Below are positions 53,128-61,600 of a DNA stretch of 64,000 nucleotides, in pieces; position 1 is the first letter of the stretch; every line of letters begins with the position of its first letter. Source of the DNA: Centipeda infelix ATCC 43532 (GTDB taxonomy: Bacteria > Bacillota > Negativicutes > Selenomonadales > Selenomonadaceae); the NCBI RefSeq assembly GCF_000234095.1, contig NZ_JH376797.1:593667-657666 (forward strand). Direction: 5' to 3'. The position numbers were made by a program, and so were the translations under genes. Under the pieces are notes generated by a model, which was not told the origin of the DNA, ran no database searches, and saw only the letters and a list, made by a program, of their open reading frames with translations.

Positions 53128-54545
53128 CACCCCATCGTTCCTTCCAGCTCAATATTGACCAAGTTGTTCATCTCAACTGCATACTCAAGCGGCAGTTCCT
53201 TCGCAATCGGCTCGACAAAGCCGCGCACAATCATCGCACGCGCCTCCTCCTCGTCGATCCCGCGGCTCATCAGATAGAAAATCGCCTCGTCGCTGATCCG
53301 CCCGATCTTCGCCTCGTGTCCGATGTCCACCGCATCGCACGCAACATCCATCACGGGGAGTGTATCGCTGCGCGACTCCGCATCCAACATCAGCGACTCG
53401 CAGTTGACCGAGCACTTTGCCCCGACCGCACGCGGCGTCACCTTGACCCCACTGCGGTAGATCGCGACACCGCCCGACTTCGAGATCGAGCGCGTGCTGA
53501 TATTCGCCGACGTATTCGGCGCGTCAAAGATCACCGTCGCGCCCGTGTCCAGCTCCTGCCCCTTCGAGGCGAACGTGACACCTGTGAACTCACAGGTCGC
53601 ATTCTCCCCGTGCAGAATGCTCGTCGGGTAGAGCATCGAGACGTGCGAGCCAAACGAGCCGGATACCCACTCGACCGCGCCATCCTTCTCCACCTTCACG
53701 CGCTTCGTGTTGAGGTTCATCATATTGCGCGACCAGTTCTCGATCGTCGAGTAGCGCAGCCGCGCCCCCTCCTTGACGAACAGCTCGACACAGCCCGCAT
53801 GGAGATTCGTCACATTGTATTTCGGCGCAGAGCACCCCTCGATGAAATGTAGGCTCGCGCCCTTCTCCACAATGATGAGCGTGTGCTCGAACTGCCCTGC
53901 CCCCGCCGCATTCAGTCGGAAATAGGACTGCAGCGGGATATCCACCTTGATCCCCTCGGGTACATAGACGAACGAGCCACCCGACCAGACCGCACCATGC
54001 AGCGCGGCGAACTTATGCGCCTTCGGCGGCACAAGCGTCATGAAATACTGCTGAACGATGTCACCGTACTCCTGCAGCGCCGTCTCCATGTCCGTATACA
54101 CAACGCCCTGCTCCACGAGCGACTCTTGAATCGAGTGGTAGACCACCTCAGAGTCGTACTGTGCGCCAACCCCTGCGAGCGACGTTTTCTCTGCCTCGGG
54201 AATCCCCAGACGGTCGAATGTATCCTTGATGTCCTCGGGCACCTCGTTCCAGTCCCCGACCATCTTCGCATCGGGGCGCACATAGGTCACGATCTCATCC
54301 ATATTCAGCTCGGAGAGATCAGGCCCCCATGCGGGCATTGGCATCGCATGGTAAACATCCAATGATTTCAGACGAAAATCAAGCATCCACTGCGGATCAT
54401 TCTTCTTCTCCGAAATGTCGCGGATAATCTCCTCCGTCAGCCCCGACTGCGACTTATACGCCGAGCGATCTTCATTGGTAATATCGTAAATCGTCCGCTC
54501 AATGTCGGCGACCTGCGTCTTTTTCTTCGGTACAAAATCCCCCAT
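53127..54545 (-). CDS. sufB: Fe-S assembly scaffold protein SufB
   Basis: Core scaffold that binds the nascent cluster. It has 472 residues. The family blocks YDITNEDRSAYKSQSGL, WMLDFRLKSL, PLQSYFRLNAAGAGQFEHTLI and the C-terminal CDAVDIGHEAKIGRISDEAIFYLMSRG are intact. It starts MGDFVPKKKTQ at 54545; a GTG three codons upstream overlaps the sufC stop and is possible. Between sufC and sufD with overlaps. Confidence 0.95.
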   Translation of the reverse strand: MGDFVPKKKTQVADIERTIYDITNEDRSAYKSQSGLTEEIIRDISEKKNDPQWMLDFRLKSLDVYHAMPMPAWGPDLSELNMDEIVTYVRPDAKMVGDWNEVPEDIKDTFDRLGIPEAEKTSLAGVGAQYDSEVVYHSIQESLVEQGVVYTDMETALQEYGDIVQQYFMTLVPPKAHKFAALHGAVWSGGSFVYVPEGIKVDIPLQSYFRLNAAGAGQFEHTLIIVEKGASLHFIEGCSAPKYNVTNLHAGCVELFVKEGARLRYSTIENWSRNMMNLNTKRVKVEKDGAVEWVSGSFGSHVSMLYPTSILHGENATCEFTGVTFASKGQELDTGATVIFDAPNTSANISTRSISKSGGVAIYRSGVKVTPRAVGAKCSVNCESLMLDAESRSDTLPVMDVACDAVDIGHEAKIGRISDEAIFYLMSRGIDEEEARAMIVRGFVEPIAKELPLEYAVEMNNLVNIELEGTMG

Positions 54546-54550
54546 TCGGC

Positions 54551-55309
54551 TCACCCCACTTGATCCTGCGCCGCAAGGATATTGGCAAAACCTTCCTTGT
54601 TGATCTGCTGAATAAGCTCTGCACCACCCTCGCGCACAATCTTCCCCTGCGCGACCACGTGCACACGATCCACCTTCAGCTTATCAAGAATACGCGCGTT
54701 ATGTGTAATGATGAGACAGGAATTCTCCGCTGTATGGAATTTTGACACACCCTCGGACACAATCTGTACGGCATCCACATCAAGCCCCGAATCGGTCTCG
54801 TCAAGCAGTGCCAACTTCGGCTGGAGCATGAGCAGCTGCAGCACCTCACTGCGCTTCTTCTCGCCACCCGAGAATCCCACATTGAGATAACGCTGTGCAT
54901 AGCTCGGGTCAATCTTCAGCTCTGCCATCATCGCATTCAGCTCCTTGCGGAACGGCATGAGCTTCACCTTTTCGCCCGTCATCATCTGACGCGCCGTGCG
55001 GATCATATTCTCCACCGTGATGCCGGGGATCTCCTCCGGCGTCTGGAATGCGAGGAACAGTCCGCGCCGCGCACGCTCAAACGCACGCAGCTCGCCAATG
55101 TCCTCCCCCTCGAGTACAAGGCTGCCGCCCGTCATCTCATACTTCGGATGCCCCATGATGACATTCATCAGCGTCGACTTGCCCGAGCCGTTCGGCCCAA
55201 GGATGACGTGCACCTCGCCTTTGCAAACGGTGAGATTCAGTCCCTTTAGAATCTCCTTGCCCTCCACGCCCGCATGAAGATCCTTTATTTGCAGCAATAC
55301 ATCTGCCAT
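54551..55309 (-). CDS. sufC: Fe-S assembly ATPase SufC
   Basis: Cytoplasmic ABC-type ATPase that drives the SufBCD complex. It has 252 residues. Walker A GPNGSGKST is at about 38-46, the signature NVGFSGGEKKRSEVLQ is typical of SufC, and Walker B LALLDETDSGLDVDAV follows. The Q-loop and H-loop (LIITHNARIL) are present. It leads the sufCBDSU operon, directly behind its promoter. Confidence 0.95.
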   Translation of the reverse strand: MADVLLQIKDLHAGVEGKEILKGLNLTVCKGEVHVILGPNGSGKSTLMNVIMGHPKYEMTGGSLVLEGEDIGELRAFERARRGLFLAFQTPEEIPGITVENMIRTARQMMTGEKVKLMPFRKELNAMMAELKIDPSYAQRYLNVGFSGGEKKRSEVLQLLMLQPKLALLDETDSGLDVDAVQIVSEGVSKFHTAENSCLIITHNARILDKLKVDRVHVVAQGKIVREGGAELIQQINKEGFANILAAQDQVG

Positions 55310-55377
55310 AGCAAACTCTCCTTAAAATAACCTGTTGTTTAATCCTTACAAAATTACTCGGGATTCATGTTTTCATC

Positions 55378-55406
55378 ATTGTATTTGCTTTCATATAAAA
55401 AGTCAA
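55378..55406 (-). promoter_or_regulatory. Promoter for sufCBDSU
   Basis: Minus-strand -35 TTGACT (55401-55406) and -10 TACAAT (55378-55383), spacing 17. The leader is about 60 bases. I see no clear IscR or Rrf2-type palindrome. Confidence 0.65.
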
Positions 55407-55457
55407 TATCCTAAGACACGATCTATAAACAAAACAAATAATTGAGATTTCTTTTCA

Positions 55458-55504
55458 TAAAAAAGGACTGTTGCAGGAGCTACGTTCTCCGTACAACAGT
55501 CCTT
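55458..55504 (-). terminator. Terminator after the ECF S-component gene
   Basis: An 11-bp stem AAGGACTGTTG/CAACAGTCCTT (55463-55473 with 55494-55504), extended by an inner GGAG/CTCC, is followed on the minus strand by TTTTTT. Confidence 0.8.
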
Positions 55505-55508
55505 GCTA

Positions 55509-56096
55509 TTAGCGCAATTCCTTAAAATGCTTCCTCAAGATCCGCTTGCCGATATAGATCCCGATGAAGCCTCCGAGAAAGGCAATCCCCATGCCCGCCG
55601 CGAGGAATACACCCGTACTGTGCTCCACGAACTTCTGAATCCGCTCCATATCCATACCCGCCTCCTGCCAGCGAACCATCTCCTGCTCGAGGAAGAAGAG
55701 GAGCGGGATTGCGCCGCCAAAGACGTACGCCGCCTGTATCAGCCCATAGCCCGTTGCGAGCAGGGGCACGCGCTGCCCAACCTGCCGCACGAGCACGTCC
55801 ACGACGAATGCGACCGCTGTCACCGAGCCGACGAAGGGCACATACATCATCCCCGAGAATCCGGCAAAGAGTGCCGTGCTGATCGCAACAAAAAGGGTAA
55901 TCGCACCGAACTTCGGAATCTTCTTCACGACGAACAGGAACACCGTCCCGAGCAGCACGCCGATGAGCGCGGGGCTCAGCGCGTGCATCGCCGGCGAGAG
56001 CAGCACAGTGAGTGCGCCGATGCCCAGCACGAGCACACCGTACAGTGCCGAGAGTATACCGATCAGGACAAAGTCGCTGATTTTCCAAGCATTCAT
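55509..56096 (-). CDS. MptD-like ECF transporter S component
   Basis: A 195-residue polytopic membrane protein with about five to six hydrophobic segments and a short cytoplasmic C-terminus. It belongs to the MptD (ECF S component, unknown substrate) type: WKISDFVLIGILSALYGVL at the N-terminus and VVDVLVRQVGQR in the middle. It sits behind the double ATPase and T component, completing one four-part importer. The substrate cannot be read from the sequence. Confidence 0.75.
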   Translation of the reverse strand: MNAWKISDFVLIGILSALYGVLVLGIGALTVLLSPAMHALSPALIGVLLGTVFLFVVKKIPKFGAITLFVAISTALFAGFSGMMYVPFVGSVTAVAFVVDVLVRQVGQRVPLLATGYGLIQAAYVFGGAIPLLFFLEQEMVRWQEAGMDMERIQKFVEHSTGVFLAAGMGIAFLGGFIGIYIGKRILRKHFKELR

Positions 56097-56119
56097 GATG
56101 TTTTTCCTCCAATGGATCG

Positions 56120-57595
56120 TTATCTGATACGCTCACGGAAGAGCCGCTCAAGTACGGCTGCGTCCCGCAGTGCAAAATCCTCTGCAATCCGCCCATCCTC
56201 GAGGAGAATGACGCGGTTGCACGAATTCATGATGAACTCGTAGTCATGCGTAATGATGATAGCGGCATTCTCCGCCCCCGTAAATTCATCAATGAGCGTG
56301 CAGACCGTCCGCATATTACCGTAGTCCAACCCGCTCGTCGGCTCATCGAAAATACCGATGCGCTTGTGCAGAAGACAGGCGGCAGCAATCACAAGCCGCT
56401 GCTTCTGCCCCATCGACAGCCGCATGGGATGCTCGTCGATCAGCGGCAGCAGGCGGAACTGCGCAAGCACCGTACGAATGCGCGCATCGATGTCCTCCGC
56501 CTCCTCATTGCCGAGCAGAAGATCATTGTATAGGCTTGCGCCGAAGATCTGAAAATCCACATTCTGCATCACATAGCTGACCGCCGTATAGCGTTTGCGT
56601 GCGGCAAGGGTTGCTCCGCCGACACAGAGACGACCGCCGCGCTCCCGCAGCAGCCCGCAGATGATTTTCGCGAGCGTACTCTTGCCGCAGCCGTTATGCC
56701 CGAGGAGCGCGATACGGTCACCCGCTCGCACAGAGAGCGAGACATCGCGCAGGACATCCTGTCCGCGCACATAGCCAAACGAAATATGTTCGAGTGACAG
56801 CAGCTCTGCACCGCCCATCGCAGGAGCAGCGTGCTCACACGCCGCACGCGTATGGAAAAGGTCGAAGCCGCGTATGCCGAACGCGTTCAGTGCCTTGTTG
56901 TCAAGTACGTCCATCTCCGCACCGCGATAGCGGCGCACTATCGTCCCCTGCTCCATAATAATGAGTTGGTCGCACACGCCGTGCAGATAGTAGAGACGGT
57001 GCTCCGCCACCACGATTGTATATCCTCGCTCCTTCAACTCGTGAATCGTACGGCGGAGAAGTGCGATCGACGGATAGTCCAGATTTGCCGACGGCTCGTC
57101 CAACAGCAGAATCTTGCACTCCAGCATCAGTGCCGAGGCAATCGCGATCTTCTGCTTCTCCCCGCCCGACAGTTCCGAGAACTTCCGTCCAAGAAAACGC
57201 TCAAGCGAAAGCATTTCCACCACCGAGCGCAGCCGCCGCTCGATCTCATCACGCGGCACACCGAAGTTTTCACAGCCGAACACGAGGTCGGACAGCACAT
57301 CGAGCGTAAAGAACTGATTGTCGGGATTCTGGAACACCGTCGCCGCAATCCGCGAAATATCCCCAATGCGGAGATTCTGCACATCCTGTCCGGCGAGGAG
57401 GACCTTCCCCTCCGCTATGCCCTCGTAGAAGCCGGGACAGAGACCATTGATGCGGCGCAGGAGCGTTGACTTCCCGCAGCCGCTCTCCCCCGCGATCACG
57501 ATCACCTCGCTCGCCCCTGCCGTGCAGGAGTTCCCGCCGATGCTCCGCTGCGCCCTGTCCTGATATTGAAACCCTGCATTCTGTAACTCAATCAT
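56120..57595 (-). CDS. ECF-type ABC transporter ATPase, two nucleotide-binding domains fused
   Basis: A 491-residue fusion of two ATPase domains, equivalent to EcfA1-EcfA2. The first has Walker A GESGCGKST and signature LSGGEKQ. The second has GHNGCGKST and the degenerate signature LSMGQKQ, and both have Walker B segments (LLLDEPSANLD, IFDEPTSGLD). The ATG at 57595 has GAGGG upstream; a longer reading lacks a ribosome site. It lies between the T component upstream and the S component downstream. Confidence 0.88.
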   Translation of the reverse strand: MIELQNAGFQYQDRAQRSIGGNSCTAGASEVIVIAGESGCGKSTLLRRINGLCPGFYEGIAEGKVLLAGQDVQNLRIGDISRIAATVFQNPDNQFFTLDVLSDLVFGCENFGVPRDEIERRLRSVVEMLSLERFLGRKFSELSGGEKQKIAIASALMLECKILLLDEPSANLDYPSIALLRRTIHELKERGYTIVVAEHRLYYLHGVCDQLIIMEQGTIVRRYRGAEMDVLDNKALNAFGIRGFDLFHTRAACEHAAPAMGGAELLSLEHISFGYVRGQDVLRDVSLSVRAGDRIALLGHNGCGKSTLAKIICGLLRERGGRLCVGGATLAARKRYTAVSYVMQNVDFQIFGASLYNDLLLGNEEAEDIDARIRTVLAQFRLLPLIDEHPMRLSMGQKQRLVIAAACLLHKRIGIFDEPTSGLDYGNMRTVCTLIDEFTGAENAAIIITHDYEFIMNSCNRVILLEDGRIAEDFALRDAAVLERLFRERIR

Positions 57596-57606
57596 AGCGC
57601 ATACCC

Positions 57607-58326
57607 TCAAACAACGGTAAGACAGAGCGCAAAGGCAAGCGGCGCAAGGAAGATCATCGCCCAATCCTTGCCGCCCATGCGGACATCGAAATAGGACGTG
57701 CGCGTCCCGCTGTATTCATAGCCCTTGACGAGTGCCGCTCCCGAGAACTCCTCCGTGATCTTCTCACTGCGGAACAGCATCGGCACAACAAAATACTCGA
57801 TCGCCTTCATCGGATGACGTACGACATAGCCGAGCGACACAGGGATCCCCTTGAGACGCATTGCATCCACAATTACGCGAAAATCGTCCTTCATCGCCGG
57901 CAGATAGCGGATCATCACCACAATGCTCAGGATGATGCCCCGATGCAGACGCAGACGCGAGAGTGCCGTCGTGATCTCCGCGATATTCGTGCTCTTCTTG
58001 AGCGCGATGCCGAGCACGACGAACGGATAGATGCGCAGTGCGATAAAGGCAATCAGCTGTGGCACGAGAATCGCCCCACGCGGCAGATCCGTGCCGCGCA
58101 GCAGCTCCGCCCCATATTGGAGCACAAGCAGCGCGAGAAATCCGAGGATAAACTTCACCGTCTGCGCCGCACTGCCAACCGTCGCAAAGACGAGAATCGA
58201 GAGGGCAAACGAGAGAAGCAGGATCTCCTGCCGTCCCGAAAAAATCAGAACGAACATCAGCAGCGTATTCAAATAGAGCATCGTCCGAAAGTCGAATGGT
58301 TTGGATCGTGTAGACAGTATCGTCAC
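57607..58326 (-). CDS. ECF transporter transmembrane (T) component
   Basis: A membrane protein of about 239 residues of the EcfT/CbiQ family. Several hydrophobic segments are followed by a long amphipathic coupling region with two charged A-x-R-type helices (SRLRLHRGI, DAMRLKGIPVSLGYVV). The start is uncertain. GTG at 58326 gives a normal length but its AAAGG site is immediately adjacent. A CTG at 58317 has AAAGGG at better spacing. A TTG at 58359 lies on the toxin promoter. It is probably read from the minus-strand promoter at 58611 or an unseen nearer one. Confidence 0.78.
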   Translation of the reverse strand: MTILSTRSKPFDFRTMLYLNTLLMFVLIFSGRQEILLLSFALSILVFATVGSAAQTVKFILGFLALLVLQYGAELLRGTDLPRGAILVPQLIAFIALRIYPFVVLGIALKKSTNIAEITTALSRLRLHRGIILSIVVMIRYLPAMKDDFRVIVDAMRLKGIPVSLGYVVRHPMKAIEYFVVPMLFRSEKITEEFSGAALVKGYEYSGTRTSYFDVRMGGKDWAMIFLAPLAFALCLTVV

Positions 58327-58352
58327 CCTTTCAAAGAAAAATAATACTGAGG

Positions 58353-58381
58353 TTAACAAAGGTCTTTTCTCGTGCTATAAT
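58353..58381 (+). promoter_or_regulatory. Promoter of the toxin-like transcript
   Basis: Plus-strand -35 TTAACA (58353-58358) and -10 TATAAT (58376-58381), spacing exactly 17. Expected start near 58388, a leader of about 55 bases. It overlaps the start region of the ECF T-component gene on the other strand. Confidence 0.75.
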
Positions 58382-58421
58382 GTGCCTAGGTGTTGTCATA
58401 ACGGTAGGCGGTCAATTCACG

Positions 58422-58435
58422 CCCCCGAAAGGGGG
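58422..58435 (+). promoter_or_regulatory. Hairpin sequestering the toxin ribosome site
   Basis: CCCCC-GAAA-GGGGG forms a very stable tetraloop hairpin. Its 3' arm is the only plausible ribosome site for the ATG at 58444 (8-base spacing). Such occlusion is typical of type I toxin mRNAs. Confidence 0.7.
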
Positions 58436-58443
58436 TATTGCTT

Positions 58444-58512
58444 ATGGGACCATACGAATTTCTTTCGTTTGTCTTCCTCGTTACAATCTGTATTGTAGCA
58501 TTCAGAGCATAA
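58444..58512 (+). CDS. Putative type I toxin, 22-residue hydrophobic peptide
   Basis: A small ORF with one hydrophobic stretch, from about residue 6 to 20: MGPYEFLSF, then VFLVTICIVAF, ending RA. The N-terminal YExLSF pattern resembles the 'putative holin-like toxin' peptides of Firmicutes, which insert in the membrane. It has its own promoter, a sequestered GGGGG ribosome site 8 bases before the ATG, and a strong terminator. An opposing promoter at the 3' end suggests an antisense RNA antitoxin like RatA for TxpA. The TA assignment is inference from architecture; no expression is shown. Confidence 0.7.
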   Translation: MGPYEFLSFVFLVTICIVAFRA

Positions 58513-58514
58513 GA

Positions 58515-58604
58515 AGAGCCGCCCGCAGTGACCAAACTTAGGCGGCTAATCTTAGCTATTTCCTAATGTAGGGGCTGACCGTTTACCGACAGCACCTTTT
58601 TCTT
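58515..58604 (-). ncRNA. Candidate antisense antitoxin RNA
   Basis: A minus-strand transcript is predicted from the promoter at 58611-58639, starting near 58604. It would run to the GC-rich stem AGCCGCC/GGCGGCT (about 58517-58543), followed by CTTCTTA. That gives roughly 90 bases, complementary to the 3' half of the toxin mRNA. The stem's T run is weak, so part of the transcription may continue towards the ECF genes. Confidence 0.55.
58571..58602 (+). terminator. Terminator of the toxin-like transcript
   Basis: A 7-bp stem GGGGCTG/CAGCACC with one mismatch and a 12-base loop (58571-58597) is followed by TTTTTCTT on the plus strand. Confidence 0.7.
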
Positions 58605-58610
58605 ATGTTT

Positions 58611-58639
58611 ATTATACGACGCAACGAGTGATTCGTCAA
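58611..58639 (-). promoter_or_regulatory. Minus-strand promoter facing the toxin transcript
   Basis: -35 TTGACG (58634-58639) and -10 TATAAT (58611-58616), spacing 17. It lies behind the toxin terminator and just outside the stop of the TonB receptor gene. It can drive the antitoxin RNA and possibly also the ECF operon. Confidence 0.7.
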
Positions 58640-58644
58640 GCACC

Positions 58645-61600
58645 TCAGAACCGATATGTCACCTGCATACGTGCATAGTCACCGAGGCGGAATCGCTCCG
58701 GCCCATAGAGCGTATCACGCGTATTGATGCCCTTCGCACCGAATGTGTAGAACGCCTCAACCATGAGATTCTGCACGGGGACATAGCCTGCACCGATGGT
58801 AAAGCTCTTGATGCCGTCGAGGTAGCGGTCGGGCAGAGACTCCGTCCCGTTGCCGCCGAAGAACGAGCCGTGCTCGAAACGCTTGTAGTCGATGAAGGCG
58901 TTCCAGCTGCCCGCAACATCCATATCTGCCTGCCCGACATCGAGGCGCATCACCCAGAACGTCGGCGTATTTCCACGCTCACGCCCCTTGATGGCGAAGT
59001 CCGACGTGCCCGCCTTATGCTCATAGCGCGTGTGCCCGTTCATATAGCGTCCGAAGTCCGTGAAGTTCGCACCGTAGTCAAAGGAGAGCGCAGCATTCTT
59101 CGTGAGCCGATAGCGCGCACCGACACCGACGACATTCGCGAGTGTGTCGAACGTATCGACATCGTTCCCCGTGCCATTCGCCGCGCGGAAGGTATGCGTA
59201 TTGCCGCCGAGCGAGCGCAGATAGAACGCCGCAACGCCGATATTCGGCGTAACCTCATGGCGCACCTGCATATATGCCGCCTGCTTAATCGCAGGAATAC
59301 GATCCTGCTCGAGCACGGTGCCTGTCGTCTTGATAATCTTGCCGACCACATTGCCAAGCCCGACACGCGGCAGATCGGTGCCATCTTCGACTGCTTCCTC
59401 CAATGTGTACCGAACTGCCTGCCAATACATATCGACAAGATTGGTAACACTGGGATTTGCCTTCCCCGCTTCTCCCAGATAATCAGGATCATCAATTCCT
59501 GTGTAGTCGTCAGGCAAAGCGTTGATCCAGTTCTCAAGAGCAGTATACCAGTTTTGCCGGAACTGGTCGGGAGTTGTTACTGGATCGTAAAAACGATCAT
59601 CTACCTCAAATTCATAAATCTTACGTATTTGCTTGTTCAAAGTTCCTCGAAGCTGATTCGTAGCAACACCGTCCTCCGTACCGTACTGCTCAACCTCTTT
59701 CTGAAACCACGCTTGCAGATATGCCTTATAGGTCGGATAATCCAGTGCTGCAGTGTCAAATGAGCTGGTTTCAATCTGTGGCTGATACGCCGTATCATCA
59801 TTTACTCCTGCATCTCTATCATAGCGTGTAAGAGGAACCCAAGTTGTTGTTCTTTGCACCAATCCGTTGATATGACTGTCACTTTTCATTTGCACATTGG
59901 GATACGCCTGCTTCACAATGTTGAACATACGCTTTACAATGGCTTGCTGCTCTGCCTGTGTCGTCGCATTTTGCATCTGTTCATAGAAGCTGAGTGGGTT
60001 CGTCGAATCCATTCCAGGCGTCTTAATAAACTCATCCACGGTCGGCGCACGATAGAACGTCTCTGTCACTGCATGGGTATACGCTGAGTCCGCGATGCCC
60101 GTCGAACGGCGGAAGTCGCCGTAGCCGAGACGCACCTGCGTCCGCTTTCCTGTCCAGACGGCACGTCCACCGTCGTACTCCTTGCCGAAGTAGTAGCCCG
60201 TGATGCCGAGGGGCTCGGTCAGCCGCCCGAGGGAGAAATCCCACTCCTTCGCATGGCGCGTTACATCTGCCGTGTCGAGCCGTGCATGGTTCAGCCCCTT
60301 CGACTGTGCCGCATCCGTCTCTGTATCGACACCCGCCGTGCTCGCGAGACTGCCGAGGACGGTAATGTTCGTATTCTCGTCTAGCCTTGCATCCACACCC
60401 GCGCGCAGACGCTGCTCGAATCCGTGCCCCGCCTTCTCAAGGTAGTTCTTATACGCACTGCCGATGGTTGAGGTTGGCGTAGTGCGTGCATTTGCCGGTT
60501 TCTCCTTGCCCGTGAAGGAGTTCCACCGCCAGCGGTAGTCGCCAATCACACGCGTGCCAATTTCCTTCTCCATGTCGAACGGCGGGATGATAAAGCGCGC
60601 CTTCTTTTCCAATAGGGCGTTATTCGCCTCCGTACGCGCCGCACGCTCCTCCGCGCTCATTGGCACGGTATCCGCATCGGGACCGAATTTCAGATTGACC
60701 CCGAGACGATACATCCGCTCTTGGAATGCACGGTCGTCGTCACGGTGGTTCAGAATGTTGTCCACGCCGATATAGGCACTTGAGTCCTTGCCGAGATCCT
60801 TTTGCAGGATGAAGTTCCAGATGCCAAACGACTTCTTCTCATAGGTCTGCGTGCCGCCCACATGGAAGTTCATCTGCCATTTATTGTCCACATCATCGAT
60901 ATAGTTCCCGTTGTTCGCGATGCTGTTGCTGTCGAGCATATTGAGGTAATAGTTCCCCCAGAGCGTTGCGCGCCAGCCCGCGTTCTCGTATGTAACACCG
61001 AGGTCGATCTTGTGCTGCGGACGGTCGAGCAGGCGGTCGGGCATCGTCGGGTCGCTCTTGTTGATGGCGTGGAGATACGTATAGCCGACCTTCGTTGACC
61101 AGTGCCGGTCAAAGCGATGGTTGTACTCCGCCTCGAGTCCCGTGATCTCCGCCCGCCCAATGTTCTTAAAGCTGTAGATCATATCGGGAGGGAAGAACAA
61201 TCGAGTACCATCTGACTTCAACTCGGGATGAAAATCCATCAGATAGCCCGTGAAGTACGTCGTCATATAGTTCCGAATGCGGTTGTGAAAGGCGTCGATG
61301 CGGAAGCTGTCCTTGCCTCCCTTGCTCTCGCCCTCAAGCCCGATATCAAAGTTCACAGACTTCTCGGGCTTTAGTTCAGGATTACCGACCCAGTAGCGAC
61401 CGAGACGTGCGCGATACTCTCCGACCGGCGCGCCCGCATACATCTCCCAGTTGTAGTACAGCTCGCCCATGCCCGGCTCGGTATAGCCCGTGCCGACATT
61501 CGCCTTGAAGCGGCGGTTCGATTTCCCGCCGATGTTGTGCGTCATGCCGATATTGAACGTCATATGCGTGCCAAAGAGATTGCTGTTGTCCACGCGCAGG

